Source: JAGVSR01 sp964458265 (GTDB lineage: Bacteria; Pseudomonadota; Alphaproteobacteria; Rhizobiales; Hyphomicrobiaceae). Taken from it: a stretch of DNA of 64,000 bases. Positions 8,142 to 17,222 of this stretch are shown here, piece by piece (positions within the stretch are counted from its first letter, which is position 1; each line of letters opens with the position of its first letter). A program made the position numbers and the translations under genes. Below the pieces are notes generated by a model. The model saw nothing but the letters and a program-made list of their open reading frames with translations. It ran no database searches and was not told the origin of the DNA. The stretch lies in assembly GCA_964458265.1 (NCBI GenBank), contig CAYWIF010000003.1, positions 103,033-167,032 on the forward strand, in the 5' to 3' direction.

Positions 8142-8774
8142 TCACTGGCCCGAAGGCCGCGTGGGCCCGGACGCGCCGGCCATGCCCAATTCGCGTGCGC
8201 GTTCATACCAGACGCGGGCAAGCGCGGCATTCGTCTCCCGGGGTTGAGGGGCGGCGTTTGCCGCCTGGGCGGGATCGTAGGTGCGTGCAAGTTCGAGGGC
8301 TGCGGGGCCCGATCCCAACTCGGCGGCGCGGCGGAGCAGTTCGCGGGCGGCGTCTATGTCTCCCTTTTCCACGAGCGCCGCTGCCGTTCGGACGATTTCC
8401 ATCGCCGCGTCGCCGCGATCCGTTGCGGGGGACGCGGTTCCAGCCGGGGGTGCTCCGACAGGCCGGATGGCGGTTGGGGCGGTCACGCGGCTGCCTGACG
8501 ACATGAAAACGTAAACGGTGGCGGTCGATAGGAGCCCGACGATCACGGCGGCGAGAAGTGCTGCGGATCGGACCGAGACGTCCCTAGGTTTGGGTGCGTC
8601 AGTGGTTGCGCCATCATCCTGGTCGGGAGCGCCCCGCAGAGTGCCGACGTAATCGCTCTGCTCGGCATCATTGGTCGATGAATTGCCGGCGAGCGACCGG
8701 CGGGAATCCAGCCCGTCGAGCCGGTGAAGTAGCCGCTTCAACTCGTTCATCTTGGGCTCGTCGCTCGATGCCAT
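8142..8774 (-). CDS. Membrane-anchored Sel1/TPR-like protein upstream of dynamin pair
   Basis: A 210-residue protein when started at the ATG at 8774 (an in-frame start at 8801 adds nine residues). Residues 1-69 are polar, residues 70-91 form one membrane span (AALLAAVIVGLLSTATVYVF), and the C-terminal part, after a proline/alanine linker, has helical repeats such as DIDAARELLRRAAELGSGPAALELARTYD and ALARVWYERARELGMAG, which read like Sel1/TPR units. It is the first gene of the dynamin-like operon and ends 19 bases before the next start. It may anchor or recruit the GTPases at the inner membrane; this is inferred from operon position. Confidence 0.75.
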   Translation of the reverse strand: MASSDEPKMNELKRLLHRLDGLDSRRSLAGNSSTNDAEQSDYVGTLRGAPDQDDGATTDAPKPRDVSVRSAALLAAVIVGLLSTATVYVFMSSGSRVTAPTAIRPVGAPPAGTASPATDRGDAAMEIVRTAAALVEKGDIDAARELLRRAAELGSGPAALELARTYDPAQAANAAPQPRETNAALARVWYERARELGMAGASGPTRPSGQ

Positions 8775-9054
8775 GATCGTAACATCCCGTTTCACAAGCA
8801 CCCCCTCGGTGCCTGTTTCGTCGGAGCTTCGATGTCCCGCACCGTTTTGCGAATATTCAGCACATCCGGCCGTTATCCGCAGATCATGTGTCGTAACTCA
8901 GGCGCGCGTCACCGACAACAGTGCGTTCCGCGCTCAAATTAGGCGAGCCGATCAATAAAGAAGCACGCCATGATCGAACCTGCCTGGACCCATTAGCTCG
9001 CTTATGAGCGTAACGGGCGGTAACATGCTTTATTCCTAAGGGGCCATCGCAAGC

Positions 9055-10527
9055 ATGAAAATTCGTTTGTTGGATTTAGGGCGGGGCCGCAGGGCGGGGT
9101 GTCTGACGGCTGCGGCTTTAGTTCTCCTGGCGCGCCCTGATCCGGCATGGGCGGCCGCCGACAAGGGTGACACCGCGTTCGTGATGATGGCGACGGTGCT
9201 CGTCCTCTTGATGACCATACCGGGGCTCGCCCTGTTCTACTGCGGGCTGGTGCGAACCAAGAACGTTCTGGCGACCATGATGCAGGTGTTCATGACGGTC
9301 GCCATCGTATGCCTGATCTGGATGATCTACGGGTACAGCCTTGCGTTCACGCCGGGCGGAGGCACCGCGCCCTTCGTGGGCGATCTGTCCCGGGCCTTTC
9401 TGGCAGGGGTGACGCCGGACAGCCTTACACCGACCTTTTCGCCGGGGGTCTATATTCCCGAGTACGCTTACATCTGGTTTCAGATGATGTTTGCGGCGAT
9501 CACGCCAGCGCTGATCGTGGGCGCATTCGCGGAGCGGCTGCAGTTCCGAGCCGTGCTGCTCTTCATGGTTTTGTGGGTGACGTTCGTCTACTGCCCGATC
9601 GCGCACATGGTCTGGTACTGGCCGGGACCTGACGCGCTGATCGAGGCCGCGCGCAAAGTGGAACTTGCCGCGCCGGAAGCGCGCGCTGCGGCGGAGGTGG
9701 AACTCAAGCGGTTGATCGAGACCTCCGGTCTGGCCTTTCAGTGGGGCGTTCTCGATTTTGCAGGCGGGACGGTCGTACACGTGAATGCCGGCATCGCCGG
9801 ACTAGTGGGCGCCGTGCTCGCGGGTCCGCGTTCGGGTTACGGCCGCGAGCCGATGCCGCCGCATTCGCTGACGCTCAGCATGGTGGGGGCCGCGTTGCTG
9901 TGGGTCGGCTGGTTCGGTTTCAATGCCGGCTCGGCCCTGGAGGCGAACGGCACGGCCGCGCTGGCGATGGGCAACACGTTCGGGGCCGCCGCGGCGGCGG
10001 CCGTGGCCTGGACGGGTGTGGAATGGCTGGTGAAGGGAAAGCCAACGTCGCTGGGCTTCATTACGGGTATGGTCATCGGCCTAGTGGCGGTGACGCCGGC
10101 AGCGGGCTTTGCCGGTCCAATGGGCGCGGTACTCCTTGGGCTGGTGGCGGGGCTTGCAGGGTTTCTCGCCTGCACATGGTTGAAGCGCTTGCTGGGCTAT
10201 GACGACAGTCTCGACGTGTTCGGTGTGCACTGCATCGGCGGTATTCTGGGAGCGCTGGCCACCGGTCTGCTGGTTGCGCCGGCACTCGGCGGTACTGGGG
10301 TCGCGGACTTCACTGCGAACCCCGGACAGATCACGATCGTCTATGATCTGCCGAGCCAGATGGCGGCACAGATAAAGACGGTCGTGTTCACGCTTGTGTG
10401 GTCGGGCGTGCTGTCAGCGGTCTTCTTCCGGCTGATCGATCTCACCATTGGGTTGCGGCCGTTGCGCGAGAAGGAGCGGACCGGCTTGGACCTCAGCGAC
10501 CACGGGGAGCGCGGCTACCATTTCTAG
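9055..10527 (+). CDS. amtB: Ammonium transporter, Amt/MEP family
   Basis: A 490-residue inner-membrane channel. A cleavable signal-like start (to about AWA-AADKG) precedes eleven membrane segments. Family markers are GLALFYCGLVRTKNVL, DFAGGTVVHVNAGIAGL with the first pore histidine (H242), and DVFGVHCIGGILGAL with the second (H392). A charged, alanine-rich insertion of about 35 residues (193-227) lies between two membrane segments where AmtB has a short loop. No glnK (PII) gene is next to it, although amtB is usually found as glnK-amtB. AAGGGG precedes the ATG. It probably scavenges ammonium under nitrogen limitation, in keeping with glnII nearby. Confidence 0.96.
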   Translation: MKIRLLDLGRGRRAGCLTAAALVLLARPDPAWAAADKGDTAFVMMATVLVLLMTIPGLALFYCGLVRTKNVLATMMQVFMTVAIVCLIWMIYGYSLAFTPGGGTAPFVGDLSRAFLAGVTPDSLTPTFSPGVYIPEYAYIWFQMMFAAITPALIVGAFAERLQFRAVLLFMVLWVTFVYCPIAHMVWYWPGPDALIEAARKVELAAPEARAAAEVELKRLIETSGLAFQWGVLDFAGGTVVHVNAGIAGLVGAVLAGPRSGYGREPMPPHSLTLSMVGAALLWVGWFGFNAGSALEANGTAALAMGNTFGAAAAAAVAWTGVEWLVKGKPTSLGFITGMVIGLVAVTPAAGFAGPMGAVLLGLVAGLAGFLACTWLKRLLGYDDSLDVFGVHCIGGILGALATGLLVAPALGGTGVADFTANPGQITIVYDLPSQMAAQIKTVVFTLVWSGVLSAVFFRLIDLTIGLRPLREKERTGLDLSDHGERGYHF

Positions 10528-10543
10528 GATGCCGTGCCGGTGC

Positions 10544-13069
10544 TCAGGCCAGCACTTTTGCGGCTTCTATGACGATGGGTTCTTCAATCAGGCGCGGTTC
10601 CAGCGGCTTCTTGGGTAGGATGAGGGGATTGTTCGGCGGGCGGGCTTCGCCATTGTGCAGGCGCCAGCGCCAACCCGTTGGACCGGGCACGGTGTCGAGG
10701 GCCACGGGATAAATTACGGCGCGATCGGGCTCCAAGCGGATGCGCAGAAAATGTTTGTAGTTCTTCAGGCCGAGCGCGCCGAATGCGTCGCCCGTGTGCA
10801 TGTTGAAGAGTGTCGAGGTCAGCGTCCAATAGAGGCCCATGACCAAACCGCCGATCAGTCCGCCGAGAAGCAGCGTAACCAAGAAGTTCCAGGTGAAGCG
10901 GATAATGTCGGGCCAAGGATCGGCAATGTGATACTTGAGAACGGTGGCGAGTGGCGTTCCGACGCCGCTTGCAATCCAACTGATGACCAGAAGCGCGATG
11001 AGATGGGCGGAAAAATGCGCCGTGCCGATGATCAGCTTCGCGATACGGCCGTGCAGGGTCGGGGTTGCCTCCACGTAATTGACCAGCAAGGCCCATAATC
11101 CGAGCAGCAGGAATGCAAAGAGGGGGCCTTGCTGGCAGGCGGCAAGCAGTGCGGTGGGATTGAGCACCTCGTCCAGCGGACTGTATTGCTGGAAGAACAC
11201 GACCAAGTAACTCAAGCGTTCGTTGATGCTGAGATTGGTCATCGATTCCAGTTCGCGGATCTGGTCGTTGAGTTGGACCTTGCGTCCGCCGTCGACAGCT
11301 TTGCTCCGGTTGTCGAGATCGGCCCATTCCTCGCGCGCCGGCTCTTCCTTGCTCCGCGCGGCGGCGAGTTGCTCCTCAAGTACGACCATTTCCGTGGTGG
11401 GTGCCTCGCCGGGCGGAAGAGCGGCTTGCTGCTCCTTGAGGCGCGCATCGAGGTCAGCGATTTCGCTGCGAATGCTTTCGTATTCGGTGCGTGAATGCTG
11501 CGCCTGGACGGCAATGTCCTCGGCGAGTTTGGTCATGATGGGGGAGTGGCGCGGATCGGACGACGACCAGACCCAGGCGAATACGAAGTAGATGACGCCG
11601 ACGAGGACCGCGAATTTCTTATTGCGGAACGGCAGCACGAGATTGTTGAGGCACAAAAGCCGGCTCTTCCAGCGCGCGGGATAGATTGCGGTCGCGTGCA
11701 TCTTGTAGCTGTTGCTGGCGATGGTTTCCTTGCGCACGGCCTTGGCGCGACGGCCGGGACCGGCATCGACATCACTGATCGGTTTGGGTTCGGACACCGA
11801 CGAGGCCATCTTGGCGGCGACATTCTCGAAGGCATTGGTTGCGAGCCCAGCAGTTGCCACAGGGCCCGGAATGGGCGGTGGTTGCGGTGACGGCGGTGCT
11901 TCGCTTTCCTGGTCGGGTTGCAGCGAGAAATCCGGTCCTTCCGGGCCGATGACGGACCTCTCCATCCGGTTGAAATCTTCCGGGTCGGAGGGATCGGAAA
12001 TGCGCCGGGTGGCGCCGGTGATGGTGGCCCAGTTGAGGGATATATGTTTTCTCAGGCCATGCGTGGCGTGGGCGAACGCGCCGCCTCCACCGCAGGTGAT
12101 GAACTGCATGCCGAGCTTGTCGCAGGCGTAACGGCTGTAGTGATGCCAGTCGCCAGCGAGGACAGCCAAGACCTTGGCGCCGTTCTTGCGCGCCAGCATG
12201 CTGATTTCGTGCATGTTGTCGTAGTTGTGGTGCAGCCAGCTCGGTTCGGCGAGACAGAGTATTATCTTGTCTCCGGGTTTGGTCTGGTCTGCCATGAGGT
12301 CGAAGTAGTCGCGCTGGCTGTCGTCGAGGTTATCGGCAAGCTGGATGTCGGGGCCCCAGATCCACCAGTCATGCGGAAGCTTGATTGCGAAATAGCTACG
12401 ATGCTGATGGCAGCGCCAGCCGCCGATCTGTGCACCTACGCCGCCGGAGATGCGATCGCGCGCGGAACAGAAAAGTGCGTTGAAGGACGATAGCCCATCA
12501 TACCAGTCGTGGTTGCCGGGAATGGCGAAGAGTTTGCGCTTGGGTGCATCGGTGTTGAAGGCCCAATCGTAGGGGTCGCGCAGCCGGTCCTGATATTCCT
12601 GCTTGGTGGCGTCGGGATAGACTTGGTCGCCGCCCATGATGAGAAGCCCACCGGCTGGCAGATCATCACTCGCACCGGCGACCTTTAGTTTGTCCTGCGC
12701 CAGCAAGTAGGCCATCGCGAACGTTGGCTCGAAGCCGTCACCGAGATCGGCGATGTAGTCAATCCAGACCGCGCCCGTTGCATCAGGCTGTATTGCGCCT
12801 GCCGATGTTCCGGGTTGGCTGTAATCGTAACGGGACTTAAGCTCGTCCTCGGTCGCATTGTCGGTGGCCGCCTCGATAAGGCGCTGGTCGGTGTAGGAGC
12901 CGATTGTTGCGGAGAGGATGGAGCGCACGCCGACCTTGGCGAGCAGCTGAGGATCGAACCAATCGACCATTTGCGGGAGTTCACCTCGCCGCAGGCGCTC
13001 AATGATCGCTTTCCCGCGGCCCGCTTCGGGCGAACTGTCGCCGTCGCGGCCAAAAAGCTGGAACTGCAT
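10544..13069 (-). CDS. Calcineurin-like metallophosphoesterase fused to a membrane domain
   Basis: An 841-residue protein. The N-terminal half is a metallophosphoesterase: DYIADLGDG, GGDQVYPDA, PGNHDWYDG and LAGDWHHYSRY provide the metal-binding Asp, Asn and His residues in the usual order. A proline-rich linker (about residues 395-410) follows, then a membrane span near KFAVLVGVIYFVFAWVW. A charged coiled-coil loop of over 100 residues comes next, then three or four more membrane spans (around ALLVNYVE, LIALLVISWIASGVG and LLGGLIGGLVMGLYW). The substrate is unknown. The catalytic domain should lie in the cytoplasm because there is no signal peptide. It ends 16 bases from the convergent amtB. 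Confidence 0.85.
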   Translation of the reverse strand: MQFQLFGRDGDSSPEAGRGKAIIERLRRGELPQMVDWFDPQLLAKVGVRSILSATIGSYTDQRLIEAATDNATEDELKSRYDYSQPGTSAGAIQPDATGAVWIDYIADLGDGFEPTFAMAYLLAQDKLKVAGASDDLPAGGLLIMGGDQVYPDATKQEYQDRLRDPYDWAFNTDAPKRKLFAIPGNHDWYDGLSSFNALFCSARDRISGGVGAQIGGWRCHQHRSYFAIKLPHDWWIWGPDIQLADNLDDSQRDYFDLMADQTKPGDKIILCLAEPSWLHHNYDNMHEISMLARKNGAKVLAVLAGDWHHYSRYACDKLGMQFITCGGGGAFAHATHGLRKHISLNWATITGATRRISDPSDPEDFNRMERSVIGPEGPDFSLQPDQESEAPPSPQPPPIPGPVATAGLATNAFENVAAKMASSVSEPKPISDVDAGPGRRAKAVRKETIASNSYKMHATAIYPARWKSRLLCLNNLVLPFRNKKFAVLVGVIYFVFAWVWSSSDPRHSPIMTKLAEDIAVQAQHSRTEYESIRSEIADLDARLKEQQAALPPGEAPTTEMVVLEEQLAAARSKEEPAREEWADLDNRSKAVDGGRKVQLNDQIRELESMTNLSINERLSYLVVFFQQYSPLDEVLNPTALLAACQQGPLFAFLLLGLWALLVNYVEATPTLHGRIAKLIIGTAHFSAHLIALLVISWIASGVGTPLATVLKYHIADPWPDIIRFTWNFLVTLLLGGLIGGLVMGLYWTLTSTLFNMHTGDAFGALGLKNYKHFLRIRLEPDRAVIYPVALDTVPGPTGWRWRLHNGEARPPNNPLILPKKPLEPRLIEEPIVIEAAKVLA

Positions 13070-13505
13070 AACGCCCCCCCCCTGACGCGGTCACCGCCCA
13101 TCTCCCGTCTATTTGGATCGATCCAGCGCGGGAGTTTGCAATGCTCAAGGAGACTTTAGGCGTTGAGCGGGGGGCAGTGCTATCGCCCATCGCATCGGGG
13201 TGAAGCGGTCGTACCGATCCGTACGGCTTCGTGTCCGCTGTGCCACTGTGCTGATTTTAGGTGGCGCGCGTCCTGACAACGTGCCTCATGATCCGGCCTT
13301 GCATTTCAGGTCAGGATCAATTCTCAGCCCGCGATTTCGGGCTATTTTATCGCCGCGCGCGGACGCGATTTAGGTCACTGGATAATCGGGTGCTGATCAG
13401 TATGACTGATCGATTTAATCAGTCCTTCATACTTTACCTTATCGCAGAAGTTGGCTACATCGAGCTTGAACGGTATTTGCGCGGTGCAACGCGCCAGGAG
13501 ACGAT
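13070..13505. other. Intergenic region between metallophosphoesterase gene and katG
   Basis: This 436-base region is AT-richer than the flanking genes, especially at 13370-13450, and should hold both divergent promoters. It contains CTGATC twice (13393-13398 and 13406-13411), 13 bases apart, within a stretch rich in CTGAT/ATCAG. A regulator such as OxyR or Fur would be expected to act on katG, but I could not assign a site. No gene is supported here. Confidence 0.4.
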
Positions 13506-15713
13506 ATGAACGAGATCAGTAAGTGCCCCATCCACGGCGTTCCCGCGAATGTCACATTCGGGTCGCGGTCGAACCGGGATTGGTGGCCGAACCAGCTCAA
13601 TTTGAGAATTCTGCATCAGAACTCACCCGCCGGAAATCCGCTGGGGCATTCGTTCAATTACGCGGACGCGTTCGGGAAGCTCGATCTTGCGGCCGTGAAG
13701 CGAGATCTCACCGCCCTGATGACCGACAGCCAGGACTGGTGGCCGGCAGACTATGGTCATTACGGCGGGCTCTTCATTCGATTGGCATGGCACAGCGCGG
13801 GTACGTACCGCACAGCCGACGGCAGAGGCGGAGCCGGCTCCGGCACGCAGCGCTTTGCGCCGCTCAATAGCTGGCCCGACAACGGCAATCTCGACAAAGC
13901 CCGGCGCCTGCTTTGGCCGATCAAGCAGAAGTATGGAAACAAAATCTCGTGGGCCGATTTGTTCGTGCTCGCCGGCAACGTCGCCATTGAGTCCATGGGC
14001 GGCAAGACGTTCGGCTTCGGTGGCGGTCGCGAGGACGTCTGGGAGCCGGAAGAGGATATCTACTGGGGCGCTGAAACCGAGTGGCTGGCTACGAGCGACA
14101 AGCCCGGCGGCCGCTACACCGGCGACCGCGTGCTGGAGAATCCGCTTGCTGCTGTGCAGATGGGTCTCATCTACGTCAACCCGGAAGGTCCGGACGGGCA
14201 GCCCGACCCGCTCGCGTCCGCGCGCGACATTCGCGAGACTTTCGCGCGCATGGCCATGAACGACTACGAGACGGTGGCGCTGACGGCGGGCGGTCACACA
14301 TTCGGCAAGACGCACGGAGCGGCCAGCGCGTCGCACTGCGGTCCCGATCCAGAGGCAGCGCCGATCGAAGCGATGGGTTTCGGCTGGCTGTCCAATTACA
14401 AGAGCGGCAAAGGTCGCGACGCGATCACGTCGGGACTTGAAGGAGCGTGGACGCCCAACCCGATCCAATGGGACATGGGCTACTTTGACGTGTTGTTCGG
14501 CTACGACTGGGAACTGGTGAAGAGCCCAGCGGGTGCGTGGCAATGGACGCCGAAGAACCTGCAAGAAAAGGATATGGCGCCGGATCCGGAAGATCCGTCC
14601 AAGAAGGTGCCAATCATCATGTCGACCGCCGACATGGCGATGAAGCTCGATCCGGCCTACGAGAAGATTTCGCGGCACTTCCATGCCAATCCGGATGAAT
14701 TTGCCGATGCGTTTGCGCGCGCCTGGTTCAAGCTCACGCATCGCGACATGGGGCCGAAGGTGCGTTATCTCGGACCGGAGGTGCCGGCCGAAGACCTGAT
14801 CTGGCAGGATCCCATTCCGGCGGTGGATCACGCGCTGATCGACAACACTGACGCGAGTGATCTGAAGGCCAAGATCATGGCGTCGGGCCTGACGGCGGCG
14901 GACCTTGTGACGACGGCTTGGGCCTCGGCTTCGACCTTCCGCGGTTCCGACAAGCGCGGCGGCGCGAATGGCGCTCGTATCCGGCTCGCGCCGCAGAAGG
15001 ATTGGGCTGCCAATGAACCTGATAAGCTCGCCAGGGTTCTGGCCGTTCTGGAAGGCATCCAGGCGTCGTTCAATGCCAGCGCCACCGGCGGCAAAAAGGT
15101 TTCGCTGGCCGACTTGATCGTGCTGGGTGGCAATGCAGCCGTCGAGCAGGCTGCCAAGGCCGGGGGGCACGCAATCGACATTCCATTTTCGCCGGGCCGC
15201 ATGGATGCATCCGTCGATCAAACCGATGGCGACTCGTTCGATGTGCTCGAACCGGAGGCCGATGGGTTTCGCAATTATGCGAAGGGCGCGTATACCGTTC
15301 CGGCGGAAGCGATGCTCGTGGACAAGGCGCAGCTGTTGACGCTGACAGCGCCGGAAATGACGGTGCTGGTGGGTGGTTTGCGTGTTCTCGGCGCCAATCA
15401 TGGCGGGACGGCACATGGCGTTTTCACGAAATCGCCGGGGTCGCTTACCAATGACTTTTTCATCAACGTGCTGGATACCGGTACGGAGTGGAAGCCGGTG
15501 TCCGACGCGAAGGATCTGTTCGAAGGCCGCTGCCGCAAGTCCGGCGCGGTGAAGTGGACCGGTACACGTGTGGACCTTATCTTCGGGTCGAACTCGCAGC
15601 TGCGCGCGTTGGTTGAAGTCTATGCGCAGGACGACGCGAAAGAGAAGTTTGTCCGGGATTTCGCCGCCGCATGGACGAAAGTGATGAACGCGGACCGCTT
15701 CGATCGCGTCTGA
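13506..15713 (+). CDS. katG: Bifunctional catalase-peroxidase
   Basis: A 735-residue heme enzyme of class I peroxidase type that removes hydrogen peroxide. In the N-terminal domain the distal residues R92, W95 and H96 (RLAWHSAGTYR) and the proximal H264 (AGGHTFGKTHG) are present. Y223 (LIYVNPEGP) and M249 sit where KatG forms the Trp-Tyr-Met adduct needed for catalase activity. The C-terminal half is the usual inactive duplicated peroxidase domain. AGGAG precedes the ATG. It is a single-gene unit with a terminator directly downstream. Confidence 0.97.
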   Translation: MNEISKCPIHGVPANVTFGSRSNRDWWPNQLNLRILHQNSPAGNPLGHSFNYADAFGKLDLAAVKRDLTALMTDSQDWWPADYGHYGGLFIRLAWHSAGTYRTADGRGGAGSGTQRFAPLNSWPDNGNLDKARRLLWPIKQKYGNKISWADLFVLAGNVAIESMGGKTFGFGGGREDVWEPEEDIYWGAETEWLATSDKPGGRYTGDRVLENPLAAVQMGLIYVNPEGPDGQPDPLASARDIRETFARMAMNDYETVALTAGGHTFGKTHGAASASHCGPDPEAAPIEAMGFGWLSNYKSGKGRDAITSGLEGAWTPNPIQWDMGYFDVLFGYDWELVKSPAGAWQWTPKNLQEKDMAPDPEDPSKKVPIIMSTADMAMKLDPAYEKISRHFHANPDEFADAFARAWFKLTHRDMGPKVRYLGPEVPAEDLIWQDPIPAVDHALIDNTDASDLKAKIMASGLTAADLVTTAWASASTFRGSDKRGGANGARIRLAPQKDWAANEPDKLARVLAVLEGIQASFNASATGGKKVSLADLIVLGGNAAVEQAAKAGGHAIDIPFSPGRMDASVDQTDGDSFDVLEPEADGFRNYAKGAYTVPAEAMLVDKAQLLTLTAPEMTVLVGGLRVLGANHGGTAHGVFTKSPGSLTNDFFINVLDTGTEWKPVSDAKDLFEGRCRKSGAVKWTGTRVDLIFGSNSQLRALVEVYAQDDAKEKFVRDFAAAWTKVMNADRFDRV

Positions 15714-15737
15714 CGGTCAAACTTGATCGCGATAAAG

Positions 15738-15767
15738 AGGGGTGGCGCGCCAGTGCCGCCCCTTTTG
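15738..15767 (+). terminator. Terminator after katG
   Basis: A 9-bp stem (15738-15746 with 15755-15763, one G-T pair) with an 8-base loop is followed by TTT. It lies between the ends of katG and the convergent XdhC-family gene and could serve both. Confidence 0.75.
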
Positions 15768-15778
15768 CGTTCATCCGA

Positions 15779-16780
15779 TCAGGCGAGCATGCCGGAGGCC
15801 TTCGCCTCGGCTACGAGTTCGGCAACGATGCCGACGGCAAGCGTGGACCGGCTTCGGGCGCCGGGAATGAGGCCGATGGGGCTGCGTAACCGCTTTTGCA
15901 ACTCTGCCGGGACGCCGAGTTGCGCGAGCCGTGCCAGGCGGTTCGCATGGGCATTTTTACTGCCCATGACGCCAACGTAAAAACTGGGCGTGCGGAGAAT
16001 CTCGGCCAGCACCGGCGCTTCCCAGTCGTGTTCGTGGAACGCCACGATGGCGGCGGTCCAGCAATCGAGATTCGACAAGCCTGCGGAATTCGGGTCGGTC
16101 AAGGCGCGGACCGGTAGTCCCATCCCGGTCAGCGTAGCGCGGGCAGCGTCGTCGGGGGTCACAACGTCGATTGCGAAGCCTATGGCGGCCACGAGACTTG
16201 CAATGGCGCCAAGCGCCGGGCCGCCGCCGACGAGCACGACGCGCGGCAACGGGAGATGAGCGCGGTGGAAGCGGCCATCCACAAGGCGGGTGGCTTCGCC
16301 AGCGTGCAACGGCGCGATCGTGCTGACGCCGGAGTCGAGGTCGGTGACATGAACGTAAGCCCGGCGGGCTCGGCGGTGCGCTGCCGCACTCGCGATGACG
16401 GTGGCCGGCAAACCCTGGTCGATATAGAGATCAAGACCGCTGCCGCAGGGGAGCTTGATATCGAAATAGGCTGAGCCTTTGCCGTAGCGGACGAGCCGGT
16501 TGCGGCCTTCGGCTATGGCGCGTCCGGCTTCTTCCGCGACCGACTGTTCTATACAGCCTCCGGACAAGTAGCCCGTGAAGTGGCCGCCTTCGGCGACGGC
16601 CATCTGCGCGCCCAGCGGCCGCGGCGTGGCGCCGTCAATCGACACCAAGGAGACAAGTGCGCCGCGCCGGCCTGCGTCGCGCCACGCAATGAGATCGCCG
16701 ATCACATCATCGCCGGCCAGCAGCGATTCGTTAGTATCGGAACGATGCAAAGGTTCTCCGGCTTGCGGTCGATGGCTCAC
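15779..16780 (-). CDS. XdhC family protein (molybdenum cofactor handling)
   Basis: A 333-residue protein with the XdhC_CoxI N-terminal domain (DLIAWRDAGRRGALVSLVS, then GATPRPLGAQMAV and GYLSGGCIEQSVAEEA with its conserved cysteine) and a C-terminal Rossmann domain (VVLVGGGPALGAIASLVAA, FYVGVMGSKNAHANRLARL, SPIGLIPGARSRSTLAVGI). XdhC proteins bind and sulfurate or insert molybdenum cofactor into partner enzymes. The gene is divergent from the formate dehydrogenase operon, so service to that enzyme is likely. The frame stays open upstream to 17152, but that extension has no XdhC character. I place the start at the GTG at 16780, preceded by AGAG. Confidence 0.85.
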   Translation of the reverse strand: MSHRPQAGEPLHRSDTNESLLAGDDVIGDLIAWRDAGRRGALVSLVSIDGATPRPLGAQMAVAEGGHFTGYLSGGCIEQSVAEEAGRAIAEGRNRLVRYGKGSAYFDIKLPCGSGLDLYIDQGLPATVIASAAAHRRARRAYVHVTDLDSGVSTIAPLHAGEATRLVDGRFHRAHLPLPRVVLVGGGPALGAIASLVAAIGFAIDVVTPDDAARATLTGMGLPVRALTDPNSAGLSNLDCWTAAIVAFHEHDWEAPVLAEILRTPSFYVGVMGSKNAHANRLARLAQLGVPAELQKRLRSPIGLIPGARSRSTLAVGIVAELVAEAKASGMLA

Positions 16781-17222
16781 TTTGTATCTCTGGCAAAAAC
16801 CGGGCGTTGCCTGTCGCGGGACTGTAGCGGAATTCGGCTGTGTCCTGCCATCCGGGCAAAAGATTTCGTGCGCCACATACCAATCGACGAGACTGCCGTG
16901 CGACTTGAAGTGGGGCTGCCGTCTCGCAAAATCCATACAGCACGCGTGCCGGTGCACACGTCCTATCGGAACCAACCTCGGAATCAGGCTCTGAAGCGCG
17001 ACGCATTGCGGAAAATTCACCACGAACTGTGCGCCGGCGTTACGTATCTGCAACTTAGCTCGGCGTCGGGGAATGCGGGTTGCGCGGCCGCTTTGAGCGA
17101 CGATCATCAAACTTTGATAGAAAATCTCTATCAAGCCACGGATCAGCGACATTGAAGCCGAGGGGCAGTGGGCTCATATCCTAAACCAATACAACATAGA
17201 ACGACTCTGGGGAGGCATTGGA
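16781..17222. other. Divergent regulatory region between XdhC gene and fds operon
   Basis: This 442-base region must contain the promoters of the formate dehydrogenase operon and of the XdhC gene. Long open frames cross it on both strands, but none resembles a protein family. In many proteobacteria a LysR-type regulator gene sits here, divergent from fdsG; no intact one is present. The clearest signal is the palindrome cluster at 17106-17134. Confidence 0.5.
17106..17134. promoter_or_regulatory. Overlapping palindromes upstream of fdsG (putative operator)
   Basis: ATCAAA-C-TTTGAT (17106-17118) is a perfect 6-bp palindrome around one base. It overlaps TTGATAG-N7-CTATCAA (17114-17134), a perfect 7-bp inverted repeat. 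The cluster ends 88 bases before the fdsG ATG, in a locally AT-rich patch. Its form (interrupted dyads with TATCAA arms) would suit a LysR- or GntR-type regulator. The regulator gene is not in the immediate neighbourhood. Confidence 0.55.

Noticed and set aside
13261..13509. 82-codon frame from a GTG that runs into katG with an ATGA overlap
   Set aside because: No ribosome binding site, no family text, AT-rich composition unlike nearby genes; more likely the katG promoter region.
16781..17152. N-terminal extension of the XdhC-family frame
   Set aside because: About 120 residues without XdhC similarity, rich in Arg/Pro/Cys, overlapping the control region; the GTG at 16780 gives the family-like start.
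17000..17160. Possible decayed LysR gene upstream of fdsG
   Set aside because: A short plus-strand stretch faintly recalls a LysR helix-turn-helix, but it needs gaps and lacks the rest of the gene; too weak to call a pseudogene.
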